DNA of 64,000 nucleotides from Doryteuthis pealeii (GCA_023376005.1 CM042176.1:11452690-11516689), one strand, 5' to 3'; shown: positions 1 to 10,744, counted from the first letter of the stretch. Numbers and translations are program-made. Notes: generated by a model from the letters alone, not told the origin.

Positions 1-385
1 TCATGGGCGACAGTAACATAGAATGATTTACACAGCTTAATACTTGTACTCAGTCTTGGTTAATGGAATGAGAACAGTCTACCCTGTGGACACGCTTGTT
101 ACGGTTAGGTTCGAAGTTTCGTGAATGCTACCAATTATGACAACAAGGTTCTCGAGTTTGAAGAGAAGGTTCCCAAGTTCGAGGAGGGGGTTCCAGAGTT
201 CGAAAAGGTTTCCGAGTCCAACAAGAAATACCTGAAGAAGGCTGGAGGGCACATCAGCTGAAATGTTGTGCAGTTAACAATAAAGATGAGGACAATAGTC
301 CGAATAATTCAAATAATACAAATTATCAAGCTTCATCTAAAAAATTCCGAGAAATATGCTCAATGGGTGGGTATTCTTGCTAGTA
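1..385 (+). repeat. SINE-G body and tail (5' end cut by window)
   Basis: The window opens just after the position of the tRNA-like B box, which is present in the parallel copy at 10340. The body contains the signature CTGAAGAAGGCTGG at 231-244, then a GAAA, then an AACAATAAAGATGAGG tail. Other copies are at 10316-10735, 30597-30912 (minus) and 43945-44285. The tail unit (ATAGTCCGAATAATCC and on) forms its own small tandem arrays at 27700-27860 and 43325-43745. Confidence 0.7.
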
Positions 386-396
386 TATATATTTTA

Positions 397-1284
397 CAGG
401 GTGTTTGGGATAAATTTGACAGTTTCATAAGGGAAAAGAAAAGTGCTTGGTAACTACGAAATTTAATTGATGGTAAAGAAATTCAACAGGCACGGAAATT
501 ATACTACTGTCAACAAGTTTCACTCAAAATAACGGCTATTAGCGTCGATCAAAGCCTCAATCCTGCTCCGGAACCTGGAGCAAGCTGATGTTACAGTTTC
601 CCAGGGAAGGGTCTCAAAAACTACCTTAATTCTCTCGATTAACTGGGCTTTTGTAGTACTGGCATGGCGATTGGTGTCTTTCTCAACAACCCCACATATA
701 TAATAATCCATGGGGTTAAGATCTGGAGAGTTTGGACTGGTGTAGTCGGAAAAATTCGCCGACAACGATTTTTGACTTTTCCCAGAGGTGTGGCTGGGGG
801 GCCGAATCATGTTGCCATACATATGGCCTACCATTGGCTACCCTTGTTATCCAGGGCTTGACTACAGTGTTTAGCAACTCCATGTAGGCATCTGAGGGTC
901 CTCCAACACTTTTTTCTGCAGATATTCGAGGAATTCTGCAGTACGAATACAATCAGATCTTCTGTTATGTTGCTTTCTTCTAGCCACAGCTTCGTACTCT
1001 CCATTGCAATTCTCCAGTTCATGCCTGATTGTTTTTACAGTGTTCAGGGATCATTGGGCAGCAACTATAATCTCCTTATTTTAATGGCCAGCGCAGATCA
1101 TCACGATACAAGTTATTCTCTTTCATGATTAAGGTGGGTTCCAGTCATCCATTCTATCTGTCATCACGTATATGAATGAAGAAGGGTCCAAGCTTTTAAA
1201 TAATGTGTAGTGTGCGTCAATACCTCCAATCTACGGAGAAAAATAACCAAATATAGATATGTCAAATTTCTCCCAAACACCCTG
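397..1284 (-). mobile_element. Internally deleted mariner/Tc1-type element with intact ends
   Basis: Terminal inverted repeats are visible: CAGGGTGTTTGGGATAAATT at the left and its near-perfect reverse complement at 1257-1284. Both ends abut TA (395-396 and 1285-1286), the expected target duplication of the Tc1/mariner superfamily. At 888 bp it is shorter than typical autonomous elements (about 1.3 kb or more), and only the C-terminal part of the transposase remains. The parallel copy is at 10745-11619. Confidence 0.85.
520..1022 (-). pseudogene. Tc1/mariner-family transposase, C-terminal fragment, frameshifted
   Basis: Three overlapping minus-strand frames together read as the C-terminal half of a DDE transposase. 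From 1022 inward they give the stretch LWLEESNITEDLI, then a WQHDSAP block holding the second catalytic aspartate, then NSPDLNPMDYY holding the third acidic residue, then a helical tail ending at 520. At least two indels break the frame. The N-terminal DNA-binding helix-turn-helix and first catalytic aspartate are absent, so it cannot encode an active enzyme. Intact inverted repeats around it mean it could still have been moved in trans. Superfamily assignment is firm; the exact DD(x)D clade is not decided because the spacing is damaged. Confidence 0.85.
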
Positions 1285-1389
1285 TATAGTTTTGTAATGT
1301 ATGGCTAAGATTTTTTCTTGAGTCAGATTTTGTATGCAATCCTCATTGGGTCACAGTTACTAATGGGGCTGTATGAATCTTATACTTCT

Positions 1390-1850
1390 TGCTACAATTA
1401 CTAATAAGACTACTATACTACAACTACTATAAAAATGGCCATCATCATCATCATCTTCATCATCTGCCTCTTGATACAATTACTAATAAGACTACTATAC
1501 TACAACTACTACAAAAATGGCTATCATCATCATCATCATCATCATCATCTTCCTCTATTACTACAATTACTAATAAGACTACTATACTGCAACTACTACA
1601 AAAATGGCCACCACCACCACCATCATCATCATATGCCTCTTACTACAATTACTAATAAGACTACTATACTACAACTACTACAAAAATGGCCATCATCATC
1701 ATCTTCATCATCTGCCTTTTACTACAATTACTAATAAGACTACAATACTACAACTACTACTACAACAACAACAAAATGGCTATCATCATCATCATCTCTT
1801 CTACCTCTTACTACAATTACTAATAAGACTACTATACTACAACTACTAAT
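1390..1850 (+). repeat. ATC/ACT compound minisatellite
   Basis: Units of roughly 80-90 bp combine a conserved piece (TTACTAATAAGACTACTATA) with a variable (ATC)n/(ACC)n run beginning AAAATGGCC. Six or so units are visible. Histidine- and serine-rich open frames here come only from the trinucleotide run. Confidence 0.9.
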
Positions 1851-1851
1851 A

Positions 1852-2026
1852 GTCAGTGTATGAGTAGCACAGGGATCTGTGCTGTAAAATAAGGAACTGA
1901 TGGTAGGTGTGGCACTCCACCTCAGATGCAAAAACAATCTCCTTGGTCTAGTACTAGTGAAAAAGGGGATAGACTCCTCGCTGATTGGCTGATACCGACT
2001 TTAGGCCACCCCGACGACTTTAATAC
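1852..2026 (+). repeat. SINE-A, 5'-truncated, between two minisatellite blocks
   Basis: It matches the SINE-A body (GTGTATGAGTAGCACAGG, then GATAGACTCC, then CGACGACTTT). The tRNA-like head is missing. Confidence 0.8.
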
Positions 2027-2029
2027 TAC

Positions 2030-2440
2030 AAAATGGCTATCATCATCAACCTCTTACTACAATTACTAATAAGACTACTATACTACTACTGCTACAAAAA
2101 TGGCCACCACCACCATCATCATCATCATCATATGCCTCTTACTACAATTACTAATAAGACTACTATACTACTACTACTACTACAAAAATGGCCACAACCA
2201 CCATCATCATCATCATCATATGCCTCTTACTATAATTACTAATAAGACTACTATACTACTACTGCTACAAAAATGGCCACCATCATCATCATATGCCTCT
2301 TACTACAATTACTAATAAGACTACTATACTACTACTGCTACAAAAATGGCCACCATCATCATCATATGCCTCTTACTACAATTACTAATAAGACTACTAT
2401 ACTACTACTACTATCATCAACATCATCATCATTACTGCAA
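2030..2440 (+). repeat. ATC/ACT compound minisatellite, second block
   Basis: Same unit as at 1390-1850, with about five units carrying (ACC)n(ATC)n runs followed by ATGCCTCTTACTAC. Confidence 0.9.
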
Positions 2441-2573
2441 CTGTTTCCCCCCCTCCTCCCTCTCATTATTATCATTGTTGCTGGAATTATTGATTTCCAG
2501 TGAATGCCAGCTTTGAGTATTGATCTCTATTTTCCAGCAAACATCAGACAACGTACATTTCAAAATTATAAAG

Positions 2574-2660
2574 TTAAAAAAAAAAAAGAAAAAAAAAAAA
2601 AAAAAAAAAGAAAAATAGAAAGAAAGAAAAAAAAAAAGAAAGAAAGAAAGAAAGAAGCAA
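2574..2660 (+). repeat. Poly-A / (GAAA)n tract
   Basis: Nearly pure A with interspersed G, grading into (GAAA)n. The parallel copy at 12890-12955 differs in length. Confidence 0.9.
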
Positions 2661-2704
2661 ATCTTCAATGAACAAAAATTGCAACTAGAGCTTCATCTTT
2701 AAAT

Positions 2705-2891
2705 TCTTCTCTCTCTCTCTCTCTATCTCTCTCTTTTCTACCCCCTCCCTCTTCGTTATCATACTCTCAGTCTCTCTTTTTCTTTCTCCTCTCTAATCAA
2801 TTCACTGCTTCTCAGAATCTTTTCCTTTCTTCTCTTTCTCCTTCTCCATATCTCTCTTGCTCACTCCTTGTATCTCTTTCTTTCTTATTTT

Positions 2892-2929
<38 letters not shown>

Positions 2930-3285
2930 ATGCTCTCTCTTTGTATCTCTTTCTTTCTTATTTTCTCTCTCCACCCCCTCTCTCTCATTTTATACTCTCT
3001 CTTTATATCTCTTTCTTTCTTATTCTCTCTCTCTCTCTCTCTCTCCCAATTTATACTCCCTCTTTGTATATCTTTCTTTCTTATTTTCTTCTCCCCCCCC
3101 CCTCTCTCAATTTATACTCTCTCTTTGTATCTCTTTCTTCCTTATTTTCTCTCTCTTTCTCACTCCTGCCTACTAGTTTATAGTCTCTCTCTCTCTCTCT
3201 CTCTCAGTTTATACTCTCTCTTTGTATCTTTCTTATTTTCTCTCTCTCTCTTGCTCACTCAATGTATCTCTTTCTTTCTTGTGTT
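2705..3285 (+). repeat. CT-rich minisatellite
   Basis: Roughly 60-70 bp units of (CT)n joined to TTTATACTCTCTCTTTGTAT and TTTCTTTCTTATT. All frames are open for long stretches, giving Leu/Ser-rich spurious ORFs. The parallel copy is at 13005-13550. Confidence 0.9.
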
Positions 3286-3291
3286 CTTTAG

Positions 3292-3545
3292 TTGGAGGTG
3301 TGTGGTCTAATGGTTAGAGTCGACCCTGAGTTCAAATCCTGGACAAGGCTACAGTTCACAGTGCCAATATCCTTGGGAAAGGTATGAAATACTCTCCCTC
3401 CAGCTATAGGTAAGTAGTAGGGCAGACCTGGCTCTAACTTTTGTTAGGCAACTAGTCTAGAAGGAAGACTCTGAATTCAAACCTGTTTAAACTCTGCTTG
3501 GGGTGGTCACTACTAGAATAGGCTCAATCCTAATTAGTGATCTAT
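3292..3545 (+). repeat. SINE-D, tRNA-headed
   Basis: The head reads GTCTAATGGTTAGAGTCG (A-box-like) and GAGTTCAAATCCTGGAC (B-box-like). The body holds CTTGGGAAAGGTATGAA and GGCAACTAGTCTAGAAGGA. Compared with the parallel copy at 13557, this copy lacks about 16 bp between the two promoter boxes. Confidence 0.8.
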
Positions 3546-3594
3546 TTCATAACCCCCCCCCCACCCGACTTCTTTCTCTCTTGCTCACTCCTGT

Positions 3595-3870
3595 CTATGG
3601 CATATCAACCTTTGTGGGTTAATTAATGCAAAAGCCATCCTTGTAGAATATTCTTGACCCCATTGCCCTTATGGCAAACCACCAAAACCTTTTTATCATA
3701 TATGTGCTAGAAAGCAGTGGTTGAGGGGCTTAGTGTCCTAGATATGACGTTAAACTGCATCTAGTGGTGAAGTTCCAATTCTGGAGCTCTGGGGTATGTG
3801 GAGAGTCCCTTCATCGCTATTACTCCCAGGTTCACTCTGACCTGTTAGGATAGCATCTAAAAAATGAGTA
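3595..3870 (+). repeat. SINE tail fragment plus SINE-E remnant
   Basis: 3595-3650 is a reversed hairpin tail (ATGGCATATCAACC). 3655-3870 matches the SINE-E middle section (ATTGCCCTTATGGCAAACC, GACGTTAAACTGCATCTA, TCTGGAGCTCTGGGG) seen full length at 16428-17085. Confidence 0.7.
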
Positions 3871-4154
3871 TTAAAAAATGTGCAAAAAATAAATTAAGTT
3901 TTGAAAAAAATAATTGTTTATTGCATTCCCACACTTAGTTGTGGGTTCGATCTTCACTGTGTGCTTAGCTTTTTGTCGAACCTCTTTGTATAACAATTAA
4001 CAACTTAGTCTACTACTAGTAGTGAGTTCAGTCCTCAATAGGTGTCCATAGATGTAGCCTTGTGCCATACCTATACTATATGTATCTGAATGACCAGACT
4101 GCAAAGAAATTCAACTCTAGGAATGTTATTTGTGTATTTATGAGATGAGGTTTT

Positions 4155-4410
4155 GGTATGTAGTATGATAAAGATGATGATGATGACGGCCATTTTTGTA
4201 GTAGTTGTAATATAGTAGTCTTATTAGTAATTGTAGTAAGAGGTAGATGATGAAGATGATGATGATGATGATAGCCATTTTTAAAAAAAAATGTAGTAAA
4301 AAAAAAAAAATTGAACACCCAACAAGAATGAATAAAACAAAATATCGTTGGTATAAAATAACCCAAAAAGGGTTGATAAGCCGTAAAAATCCAACCAACT
4401 AACCAACCTT
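4155..4410 (-). repeat. Reversed ATC/ACT minisatellite followed by SINE-E-type hairpin tail
   Basis: 4155-4300 is the reverse complement of the minisatellite at 1390. 4310-4410, in the plus direction, holds the SINE tail AATAACCCAAAAAGGGTTGA. 4411-4510 matches 17650-17720. Confidence 0.8.
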
Positions 4411-4510
4411 GTTAAAGGACAGTAGTGGTACTATTTAACAGATAGCTGGGGATGAGGAGTCCATACCTTTCCCAAGTGTATTAGTAAAAAATGAACATAA
4501 TAGTGTGATT

Positions 4511-4876
4511 AGAGTTTGAATTTGCTTACAACGATGTCACAGTCCAATATGTTACCCACTACACCATGGGGACACTCCCCCACTCCAACTTTTTCCACAA
4601 TGTGCATATTCACAGACTTAAGTATTCAACATAACAATGAATGGGAAAATGTAGGTCACCAACACATGCATGTCTATATCGACATAGCAATAGCATAATC
4701 TTTACAGATCACTGTCGTCCCTCACAATCCTATAACCCCACCACCAGAACCTTTCCTCTCATGAGTCCTCAAATGACTCATCAAACTCGCTGCAGATCCA
4801 CAAAGTTTGATGCAGATATGACATAGGAAGGACGTCCTTCTCATTGTATCAGATGATAAAATTCTATACTTATACA
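4511..4876. other. Non-coding interval, no recognised feature
   Basis: Unique-looking sequence within the duplicated block. Short open frames here are broken in the parallel copy, so I see no gene. Confidence 0.6.
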
Positions 4877-5110
4877 CCCCCAGCGTTTGGCTAGAAACCA
4901 CAAGGTTCCTAGTTTGATACCGGCCCTCGCCAACTTAGCGTATGAATAGCACAGGATCTGTGCGGTAAAGTAAGGAGCTGATGGTATGTGTGGCACCTCA
5001 CCTCAGATGCAAAACAATCTCCTTGGTCTAGCGCTAGTGAAAAGGGGATAGACTCCCTCGCTGATTGGCTGATACCGACTCAAGGCCACCCTGATGAGTT
5101 TTTTTTAACT
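4877..5110 (+). repeat. SINE-A, nearly full length
   Basis: It starts within the tRNA-like head (TTTGGCTAGAAACCACAAGG) and has a B-box-like TTCCTAGTTTGATACCGG. The body runs through TGTGCGGTAAAGTAAGGAGC to the end of the element near CCACCCTGATGAG. Confidence 0.85.
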
Positions 5111-5361
5111 TTTACACCACCATGTCTCTTAAGACCAGAAGTTGACTTACAGACATTGTTACAGATTGCACAAGATATATTGTTTGTTCCTGGAGTTTGC
5201 ATGAATTGTCCCTGATGAGATTTCCTATGGTTGACATATCCAGCCTTAGAAAGCAGAATTCATTGGATGGAACTGGCTCAACCGACCCAGGGTGAATGCC
5301 ATCACAGAAACAGGAAAGAGACAAGAATAAACACAAAGACAAGATGTTGATAAAGAAATGT
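5111..5361. other. Non-coding interval inside the duplication
   Basis: It resembles a degenerate coding or UTR-like stretch (CAACCGACCCAGGGTGAATG) but has no convincing frame. It is conserved with 15366-15630 because of the block duplication. Confidence 0.4.
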
Positions 5362-5890
5362 TAATAATATTGGGCATAAGTATTTAAGTTTTAATATAAT
5401 GAAATATATTAAATTAGAAAGACTAACAAAATTAAATAAGAACACATATAAAAAGATTACACTTATTTTAATTATATTTTCATTGGTTTCCATATAAAAT
5501 CATTCATAGGATTGATTTTAATACGTTGGAGAATAAAACAATAATATCAGAGATCAATAACACCAAGTAATTATTTAATAAACCCGGTTTTGTTAAAACC
5601 AGTATTCATATTAACCACACCATATATCATGTAAACTTTTATTTCTTAGTGATATATAAGACACATTTCAGGATTTTAAATGCACTAATAACATAGGCTG
5701 TTTTGAGGCAAATCTAACTCAGATTTTCATAAAGACATTGTTAATACATAAGATTTATTCTATGTATTAATGATTTTGACTATAAGTTAAATACTCATTG
5801 ACAAACTTATGGAATTCCTGAGGGTATTGTGACATAGTTTCTGTTACAAACAGACACTGAATCTCCATCATAATAAGATTCTGAAAATAT
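5362..5890 (+). repeat. AT-rich interspersed repeat K, copy 1
   Basis: About 530 bp, starting near AAGTATTTAAGTTTTAATAT and ending near GACACTGAATCTCCATCA. It is repeated at 15635-16165 (block copy) and, clearly diverged, at 46884-47386, which shows that it is an independent dispersed family. It has no coding potential and no obvious terminal repeats, so the class is unknown. Confidence 0.75.
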
Positions 5891-6149
5891 ATGTTCGATT
5901 ACTAAGTCGATATATTCTTCTTGTATCAATTCCCTGCGTTAGGCAGTAAGCACAATAAGTGCACAAAAGTCATGCGTATTGATTGCTGGTAGTCATGTTG
6001 GTAACGAAGAACCTTTATGCTCTCCTAAGCTTAGAGAGCTACAACTACTCATTATCATTTGTTACTATTCTATTCGTTATTCTGATACTGAACCTATTGC
6101 TCAGCATCCAGATCTTTGTATTTACCCAACCCCCTCCCATGTAGGAAGG

Positions 6150-7105
6150 CTGGATGGCGGTGTGTTGGAAGAATCTCTGAGGTTGACAATGAAAGACTTG
6201 GACATGGTTTAAGAAGAGGAAGCTGCAAGAGAGAAATTGAATCACTAATAATGTTTCACAAAATAATGCCATAAGAACAAATTATATCAAGCAAAAAAGA
6301 CACAACAAAACAGTAAATGTAGGCTGTGCGGTGACAGAGATGAGACTGGAAACCATGTATTAAGTGAATGTAGCAAACTAGCACAACGGGAGTAACAAAA
6401 CTAGGCACAATTGGGTTGGAAAGGTGATCATCTGGGAATTATGCAAAAAATAAAATTTTGACCATCAACAAAATGGTAATATGCATAAACCAGATATTTT
6501 TTCTTGAGAATGAAAACACATAACTTCTCTGGGACTTTGAGATAAAGACGGATCACCCTATCCAGCCAGGAGACCAGAGCTAGTGTTGATTAACAAAAAA
6601 AAAGAGAATGGTCAACTGGTGGACTTTGCAGTTCCAGCAGAACAGGGGGAAGTTGAAGGAAAACAAAAGATGGACAAATACCTGGACCTTGCCAAGAATT
6701 GAAAAGCTGTGGAATATGAGAGTGAAAGTGATACCAATTGTAGTTGGTGCACTTGGAACAGTCCATAAACTTGGAAAAAGACTAGCGGATCTGGAAATCA
6801 GAAGAAGAATTGAGACCATCTAGACTATTGCACTGTGCAATCAGCTAGAATACAGAGAGTCCTGAGACCTGAGGAGACTTGTCCTTCAGACTCTATGGGA
6901 AATACCATCAGCGTTAGCTGATGTGAAAACTCATAATAATAGAAGGAACGGTTCCAGGGATCTGGAAAAGAGTCTGGGTGAACTGGAAATCAGGGAAGAA
7001 TTAAGAACATTCCAAATTACAGCATTGTTAAGATCAGCTAGAAACTCAGAAGAGTCCTGGGTGGGTGTGAAAAACCTTAATAATAATAATAATAATAATA
7101 AGGAT
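6150..7105 (+). pseudogene. LINE ORF2 C-terminal fragment with (AAT)n tail
   Basis: Plus-strand reading in shifting frames matches the distal end of a non-LTR retrotransposon polyprotein. Visible pieces are TKDLDMV-like and CRLCG-like motifs near 6190-6375, NHVLSECSKLA-like residues in damaged form, then RRPELVLINKKK at ~6575. Next come EKLWNMRVKVIPIVVGALGT at ~6700-6755 and two copies of the LxxLEIRxxxxTFQxTALLRSARN module near 6780-7050. It ends in TAATAATAATAA at 7078-7103, a typical LINE 3' tail. Stops and frameshifts make it inactive. The same family is at 30945-31510 and 42000-42570. The CxxCG...HxxxEC arrangement is a zinc-knuckle-like motif found downstream of reverse transcriptase in several LINE clades; I do not assign the clade. 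Confidence 0.75.
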
Positions 7106-7475
7106 CTGTAGTAGATGGACCTGCAAGACTAGCATTGCTAACCATTACACAAGATAGGATGCTCGGGGATGGGTGTGGGTGGTTAGTGTAATAGTCATTG
7201 AAACTATTGAAATGTAAGGGCACTTGCTTTATTGTTGTATTGGTTGACTTAGAAGGAGGTCAATTGGTGTATAGGGTCTGAGTGATGACAGGAAGGTTGT
7301 AAATTAAACTATGCCTCTTCCCCACCCCCCGGGGATTGGAGGGGACAGGTCATGGAAGGTCATTTATGAAGAGATAGAGTCCTAGGTCAGAGAGTCTTTG
7401 AATTTAGTCAGGATGATTAATTTAGGAGGCACAGAAGATGAAGGGGGGTGGCCGTGGAAAGAGAAAAAAATCTCT
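7106..7475. other. Non-coding interval with a faint tRNA-SINE trace
   Basis: 7110-7200 has a reversed SINE-head look (GCTAACCATTACACAAGA). The rest to 7475 is G-rich and unassigned. Confidence 0.4.
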
Positions 7476-7709
7476 TGACCATATGACCTTTAGGCACCCC
7501 CTTTTGATCTCGATTAAGAAAGGACATGTTTTTCATTTATGACATCAATACCCAGTTTTTTTTAACAGACGATTTTAGGTTTAAAAAAAAAGATAAAACT
7601 AACCCCTAACTCTAACCCCTAACAAAAAACCGATATTGACGGTGTAAATGAAAAACATGTCCTTCTTTAATCGAGAATCAAAAAGGGTGGCCTAAAGGTC
7701 ATATGGTCC
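7476..7709. mobile_element. MITE-H copy 1, palindromic, 8-bp TSD, telomere-like core
   Basis: The ends are TGACCATATGACCTTTAGGC and its reverse complement, flanked by the 8-bp direct repeat AAATCTCT (7468-7475 and 7710-7717). The arms extend over much of the element, so a single strand would fold back. The core contains CTAACCCCTAACTCTAACCCC at 7598-7618, a TTAGGGG-like run. There is no ORF. An 8-bp target duplication is usual for hAT and a few other DNA-transposon superfamilies. Two further copies are at 17246 and 45018. Confidence 0.85.
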
Positions 7710-7747
7710 AAATCTCTAACCTGTTAGGGAGATAACTGACTAAAATC

Positions 7748-8014
7748 ATGTCATCTCCTGACTGGGGAGATAAAAAACACACCAAAGTAATAAAATTTTT
7801 GAATTTGGGAAAAGACTATCATCTCTTCGGCCCCAAGAAGGAGGGTTTGAGAGGCAAACATTATTCCAGTGACGAGGAAGTGAAATCTGTAGTGAAGAGT
7901 GGCGTCAAAGAACAGTGGGAAAGATTTTATGGGGCAGGGATACATGCTCTCATTCAAAGGTGGAAACATTGCTATTTGAGAAACGGTGACTTACTTTTTG
8001 ACTCACATGAATGA
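7748..8014 (+). pseudogene. Mariner transposase C-terminal fragment
   Basis: The frame contains KDYHLFGPKKEGLRGKHY followed by SSDEEVKSVVKS and AGIHALIQRWKHCYLRNGDL. This is the characteristic end of mariner transposases: a DYHLFGPLK-like block carrying the last catalytic Asp, then SSDEEV, then GIxALxxRWxxC. The region upstream of KDYHLF does not fit the family, so only about 70 C-terminal residues survive. It lies 38 bp after MITE-H copy 1, which may have landed in or near it. It is a different mariner lineage from the element at 397-1284. Confidence 0.8.
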
Positions 8015-8239
8015 ATATGGTATAAATGCACAAACTTTAGCATAGAGTACAGATATTATTCTGTTCTAGGTTTTTACATTTGTGGTATTTTAAAGACTAT
8101 TCAAAGTGTCTAAGAATTAGTTGCATTGGAATGGTTCTTTTAGATATTTGTTCATTTTTTAAGATAATTGTTCAATATTGGGTATTGTTTAAAAGTTCTG
8201 AACAGGAATGCAATTAGCATTAAATTGTTCTTTCTTGAT
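8015..8239. other. AT-rich non-coding interval
   Basis: I see no element or gene. Confidence 0.5.
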
Positions 8240-8722
8240 TTGGTCGACATTTTGGAAAAAGATGGAAAGAAAGAATAAAAATAAAAAATGGAGGATAAAG
8301 GGGAGATACTCCTAAAAGGAAAAGAAAGAAGAGAATAGAAAAGTTGAAAAAGAGAAAAAAAGGAAAAGAAAAATCAAAAGTTTTGGAGAAATAGCTAAAA
8401 TAGAAAAGGAAATTAAAGGAGTTAGGTCAAATTAAAGAAAAAAAAAAAGAAAATGAAAGAAAAAAAAAATGAAAATGAAGAAAAAATTAGAAAAAAGAAA
8501 AAATTAGAAAAAATGAAAAGAAAGATAAAGGGAAAAGAAGGGAAAGAAGCGGGGAAGAAAGAAAGGAAATACAAGAAAAGAAAGTAAGGAAGAGCAAGAA
8601 AGAATCTGAAAAAAAAAAGAAAAAGAAGAACAAGAAAGAGAGAGAAAAAAAAAGAAATGATGAAGAAAGAAAAAAGGAACAGAAAAAAAAGATAGAAATA
8701 CAGAATGAAGAAAAGGAAGAAG

Positions 8723-8765
<43 letters not shown>

Positions 8766-8909
8766 GAGAAAGAGAGGAGAGAGAGAGAGAGAGAGAGCAT
8801 TATAGATATAGAGAAGACATGAATAAAAGAAGAAAAAGAAAGGGTAAGAAAAAGAAGAAAAACAAAGAGGGATGTTCCTCGGGGAATAGAAAAGAAAATT
8901 TTAGAGGAG

Positions 8910-8968
<59 letters not shown>

Positions 8969-9475
8969 AATGTTATATATAGAGAGAAAAAAGTAAGTAA
9001 GAAAAAAGAAAGAAGAAAAGAAGAAGGAAAACAAGAAGGGATGTTCCTCAGGAGAGATAGAAGAGAGAACATTTGTGAGGGATAGATAGAGATAGCAGAA
9101 AGTTAAAGAGAGAGAAAGTGCAAGAAAGATAGAAAGAGTAGAGAGTGTAGAGAGAAGAAAGATAGAGAGGTAGAGAGGGAGAAAGATAGAGAGAGTAGAA
9201 AGGTAGAGAGAGTAGAGAGTGTAAGAGAGAGAAGAAGATGTGAGGGTAGAGAAAGGAGAAAAGATAGAGAGAGTAGAAAGAAAGAATGAGAGAGAGTAGA
9301 GAGTGTAAGAGAGTAGAAAGGTAGAGAGGGAGTAGGAGAGGAGAAGAGGAGAGAGTAGAAAGTAGAGAGAGTAGAGAGTGTAAAGAGGAGAAGGTAGAGA
9401 GTAGAGAGAGAGTAGAATAAAAGATGGAGTAGGTAGTTAGGAAGGAAGGATAGTTGAGAGAAGGGGAGAAAATAC
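8240..9475 (+). repeat. ~1.2 kb polypurine tract
   Basis: The plus strand is almost entirely A and G, grading from (GAAA)n-like through (AG)n at 8725-8800 and 8905-8970 to GTAGAGAGAGTAGAAAG repeats at 9120-9420. Two related pieces (GGGATGTTCCTC at 8869 and 9038) show that part arose by local duplication. Glu/Arg-rich and Ser/Leu-rich frames here are composition artefacts. Such mirror-like purine runs can form triplex DNA. Confidence 0.9.
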
Positions 9476-9481
9476 TATATT

Positions 9482-9485
9482 TATA

Positions 9486-9518
<33 letters not shown>

Positions 9519-9748
9519 CAGGATATACAAATAATGTTTGCAGTTATATTGTATGCAAATTGTAGTTTTCTACTCAGTGCAATATTTCCATTCATTCATT
9601 GAATTCAAATTAGATTTACGTCTCAATACAATCGCAAATAGTAAAAAAAAAAAAAAATCTAGGTCGATTTTTTCCCTTTTGCTTCAACAAAAACAAATTC
9701 TTAAAGCAAAATTTAAATAAACAGACATGTAAAATGCCAGTATATGTG

Positions 9749-9789
<41 letters not shown>

Positions 9790-9911
9790 ATATATACATA
9801 TGAGATTTATCAAACTTGGTAGGTAAGGGATGATTCTATATGTGATTTCAAGATCCACTGTACTATATATTGATGATCCAGTATGTATAAATACAGTGAA
9901 TCATTAAATCA

Positions 9912-9942
<31 letters not shown>
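9482..9942. repeat. Three (TA)n tracts in AT-rich DNA
   Basis: (TA)n at 9482-9518, 9750-9796 and 9918-9942, with unassigned AT-rich sequence between them. Confidence 0.85.
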
Positions 9943-9944
<2 letters not shown>

Positions 9945-9946
<2 letters not shown>

Positions 9947-10145
9947 TACTCGAAAACCTCATGTGGGGTGCCACATCTAAGCTAAGCTTAGTAAATAATT
10001 ATATATATACCATTACTTGGACACCTCACGTGGTATAAGGTTAGCAACCTAGATTGGACCATTGTTATGAGTTTGTATCTCACTGGGTGCCCCATACTTC
10101 TGGTCTAGTGCCACATCTAAGCTAAGCTTAGTAAATAATATATAT
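9945..10145 (+). repeat. SINE-B, one fragment and one fuller copy
   Basis: 9945-9995 holds an end fragment (CCACATCTAAGCTAAGCTTA). 10013-10143 is a fuller unit whose head CACCTCACGTGGTATAAGG aligns to the tRNA-like part and whose body CTGGGTGCCCCATACTTCTG matches the array at 22385-23460. Confidence 0.75.
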
Positions 10146-10156
10146 AGTGTGTTTGT

Positions 10157-10315
10157 TGTTGTTGCAGGTGGCTATCGTCAGATAGCGAGGGGAAAGCTAC
10201 CCTTTGCTACGCTAGACAGGAGTTGTTTATGTGAGGTAGAGAACAACACCTACCGTTAGCTCCTCACTTACCTCAGATCAGATTACCCAATCTGTGCTAT
10301 GCATGCGCTGAGTTC
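10157..10315 (-). repeat. Strongly diverged SINE-A
   Basis: Reverse-complement landmarks of SINE-A are still recognisable in order: GATAGCGAGGGGAAAGCTAC, CACCTACCGTTAGCTCCT, TGTGCTATGCATGCGCTGAG. It is an older insertion than most other copies here. Confidence 0.55.
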
Positions 10316-10735
10316 TAAGTGACAGTTATCTCTAGGCTGCAGGTTCAATCCTGGTCAAGGGCGACAGTAACATAGATGATTTACACAGCTTAATACTTGT
10401 ACTCAGTCCTGGTTAATCGGAATGAAAAACAGTCTACCCTGTGGACAGCTTGTTAAGGTTAGGTTCGAAGTTTTGAAGCTACTAATATGACAACAAGGTT
10501 CTCGAGTTTGAAGAGAAGGTTCCAAGTTTGAGGAGGGGGTTCCAGAGTTCGAGAAGGCCCCTGAGTCCAACAAGAAATACCTGAAGAAGGCTGGAGGCAC
10601 ATCAGCTGAAATGTTGTGCAGTTAACAATAAAGATAGAGGACAATAGTCCGAATAATTCAAATAATACAAATTATCAAGCTTCATCTAAAAATTCCGAGA
10701 AATATGCTCAATGGGTGGGTATTCTTGCTAGTATA
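10316..10735 (+). repeat. SINE-G, complete copy
   Basis: The tRNA-like head is seen here with a B-box-like GCAGGTTCAATCCTGGTC at 10339. The body has repeated GGTTCC.AGTTCGA motifs at 10497-10550, the CTGAAGAAGGCTGGAGG signature at 10581 and the tail ending near 10735, just before the mariner insertion. Confidence 0.75.
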
Positions 10736-10744
10736 TATATTTTA

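Larger units (their letters stand above)
1..6145 (+). repeat. ~6.1 kb direct duplication, copy A
   Basis: This block recurs in the same orientation at 10355-16412, at an offset of about 10.3 kb. Element order is identical: SINE-G, deleted mariner, ATC/ACT minisatellites with SINE-A between them, CT tract, SINE-D, SINE-E, reversed minisatellite, SINE-A, AT-rich repeat K. The copies differ mainly by 1-2 base indels and array-length changes. Similarity stops just after position ~6145, where copy A enters a LINE fragment and copy B enters SINE-E. It may be a real tandem duplication or two haplotypes joined in one contig. Confidence 0.9.

Noticed and set aside
1389..2503. His-rich frames that look like metal-binding proteins
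   Set aside because: Produced by (CATCAT)n minisatellite units and interrupted differently in the two block copies.
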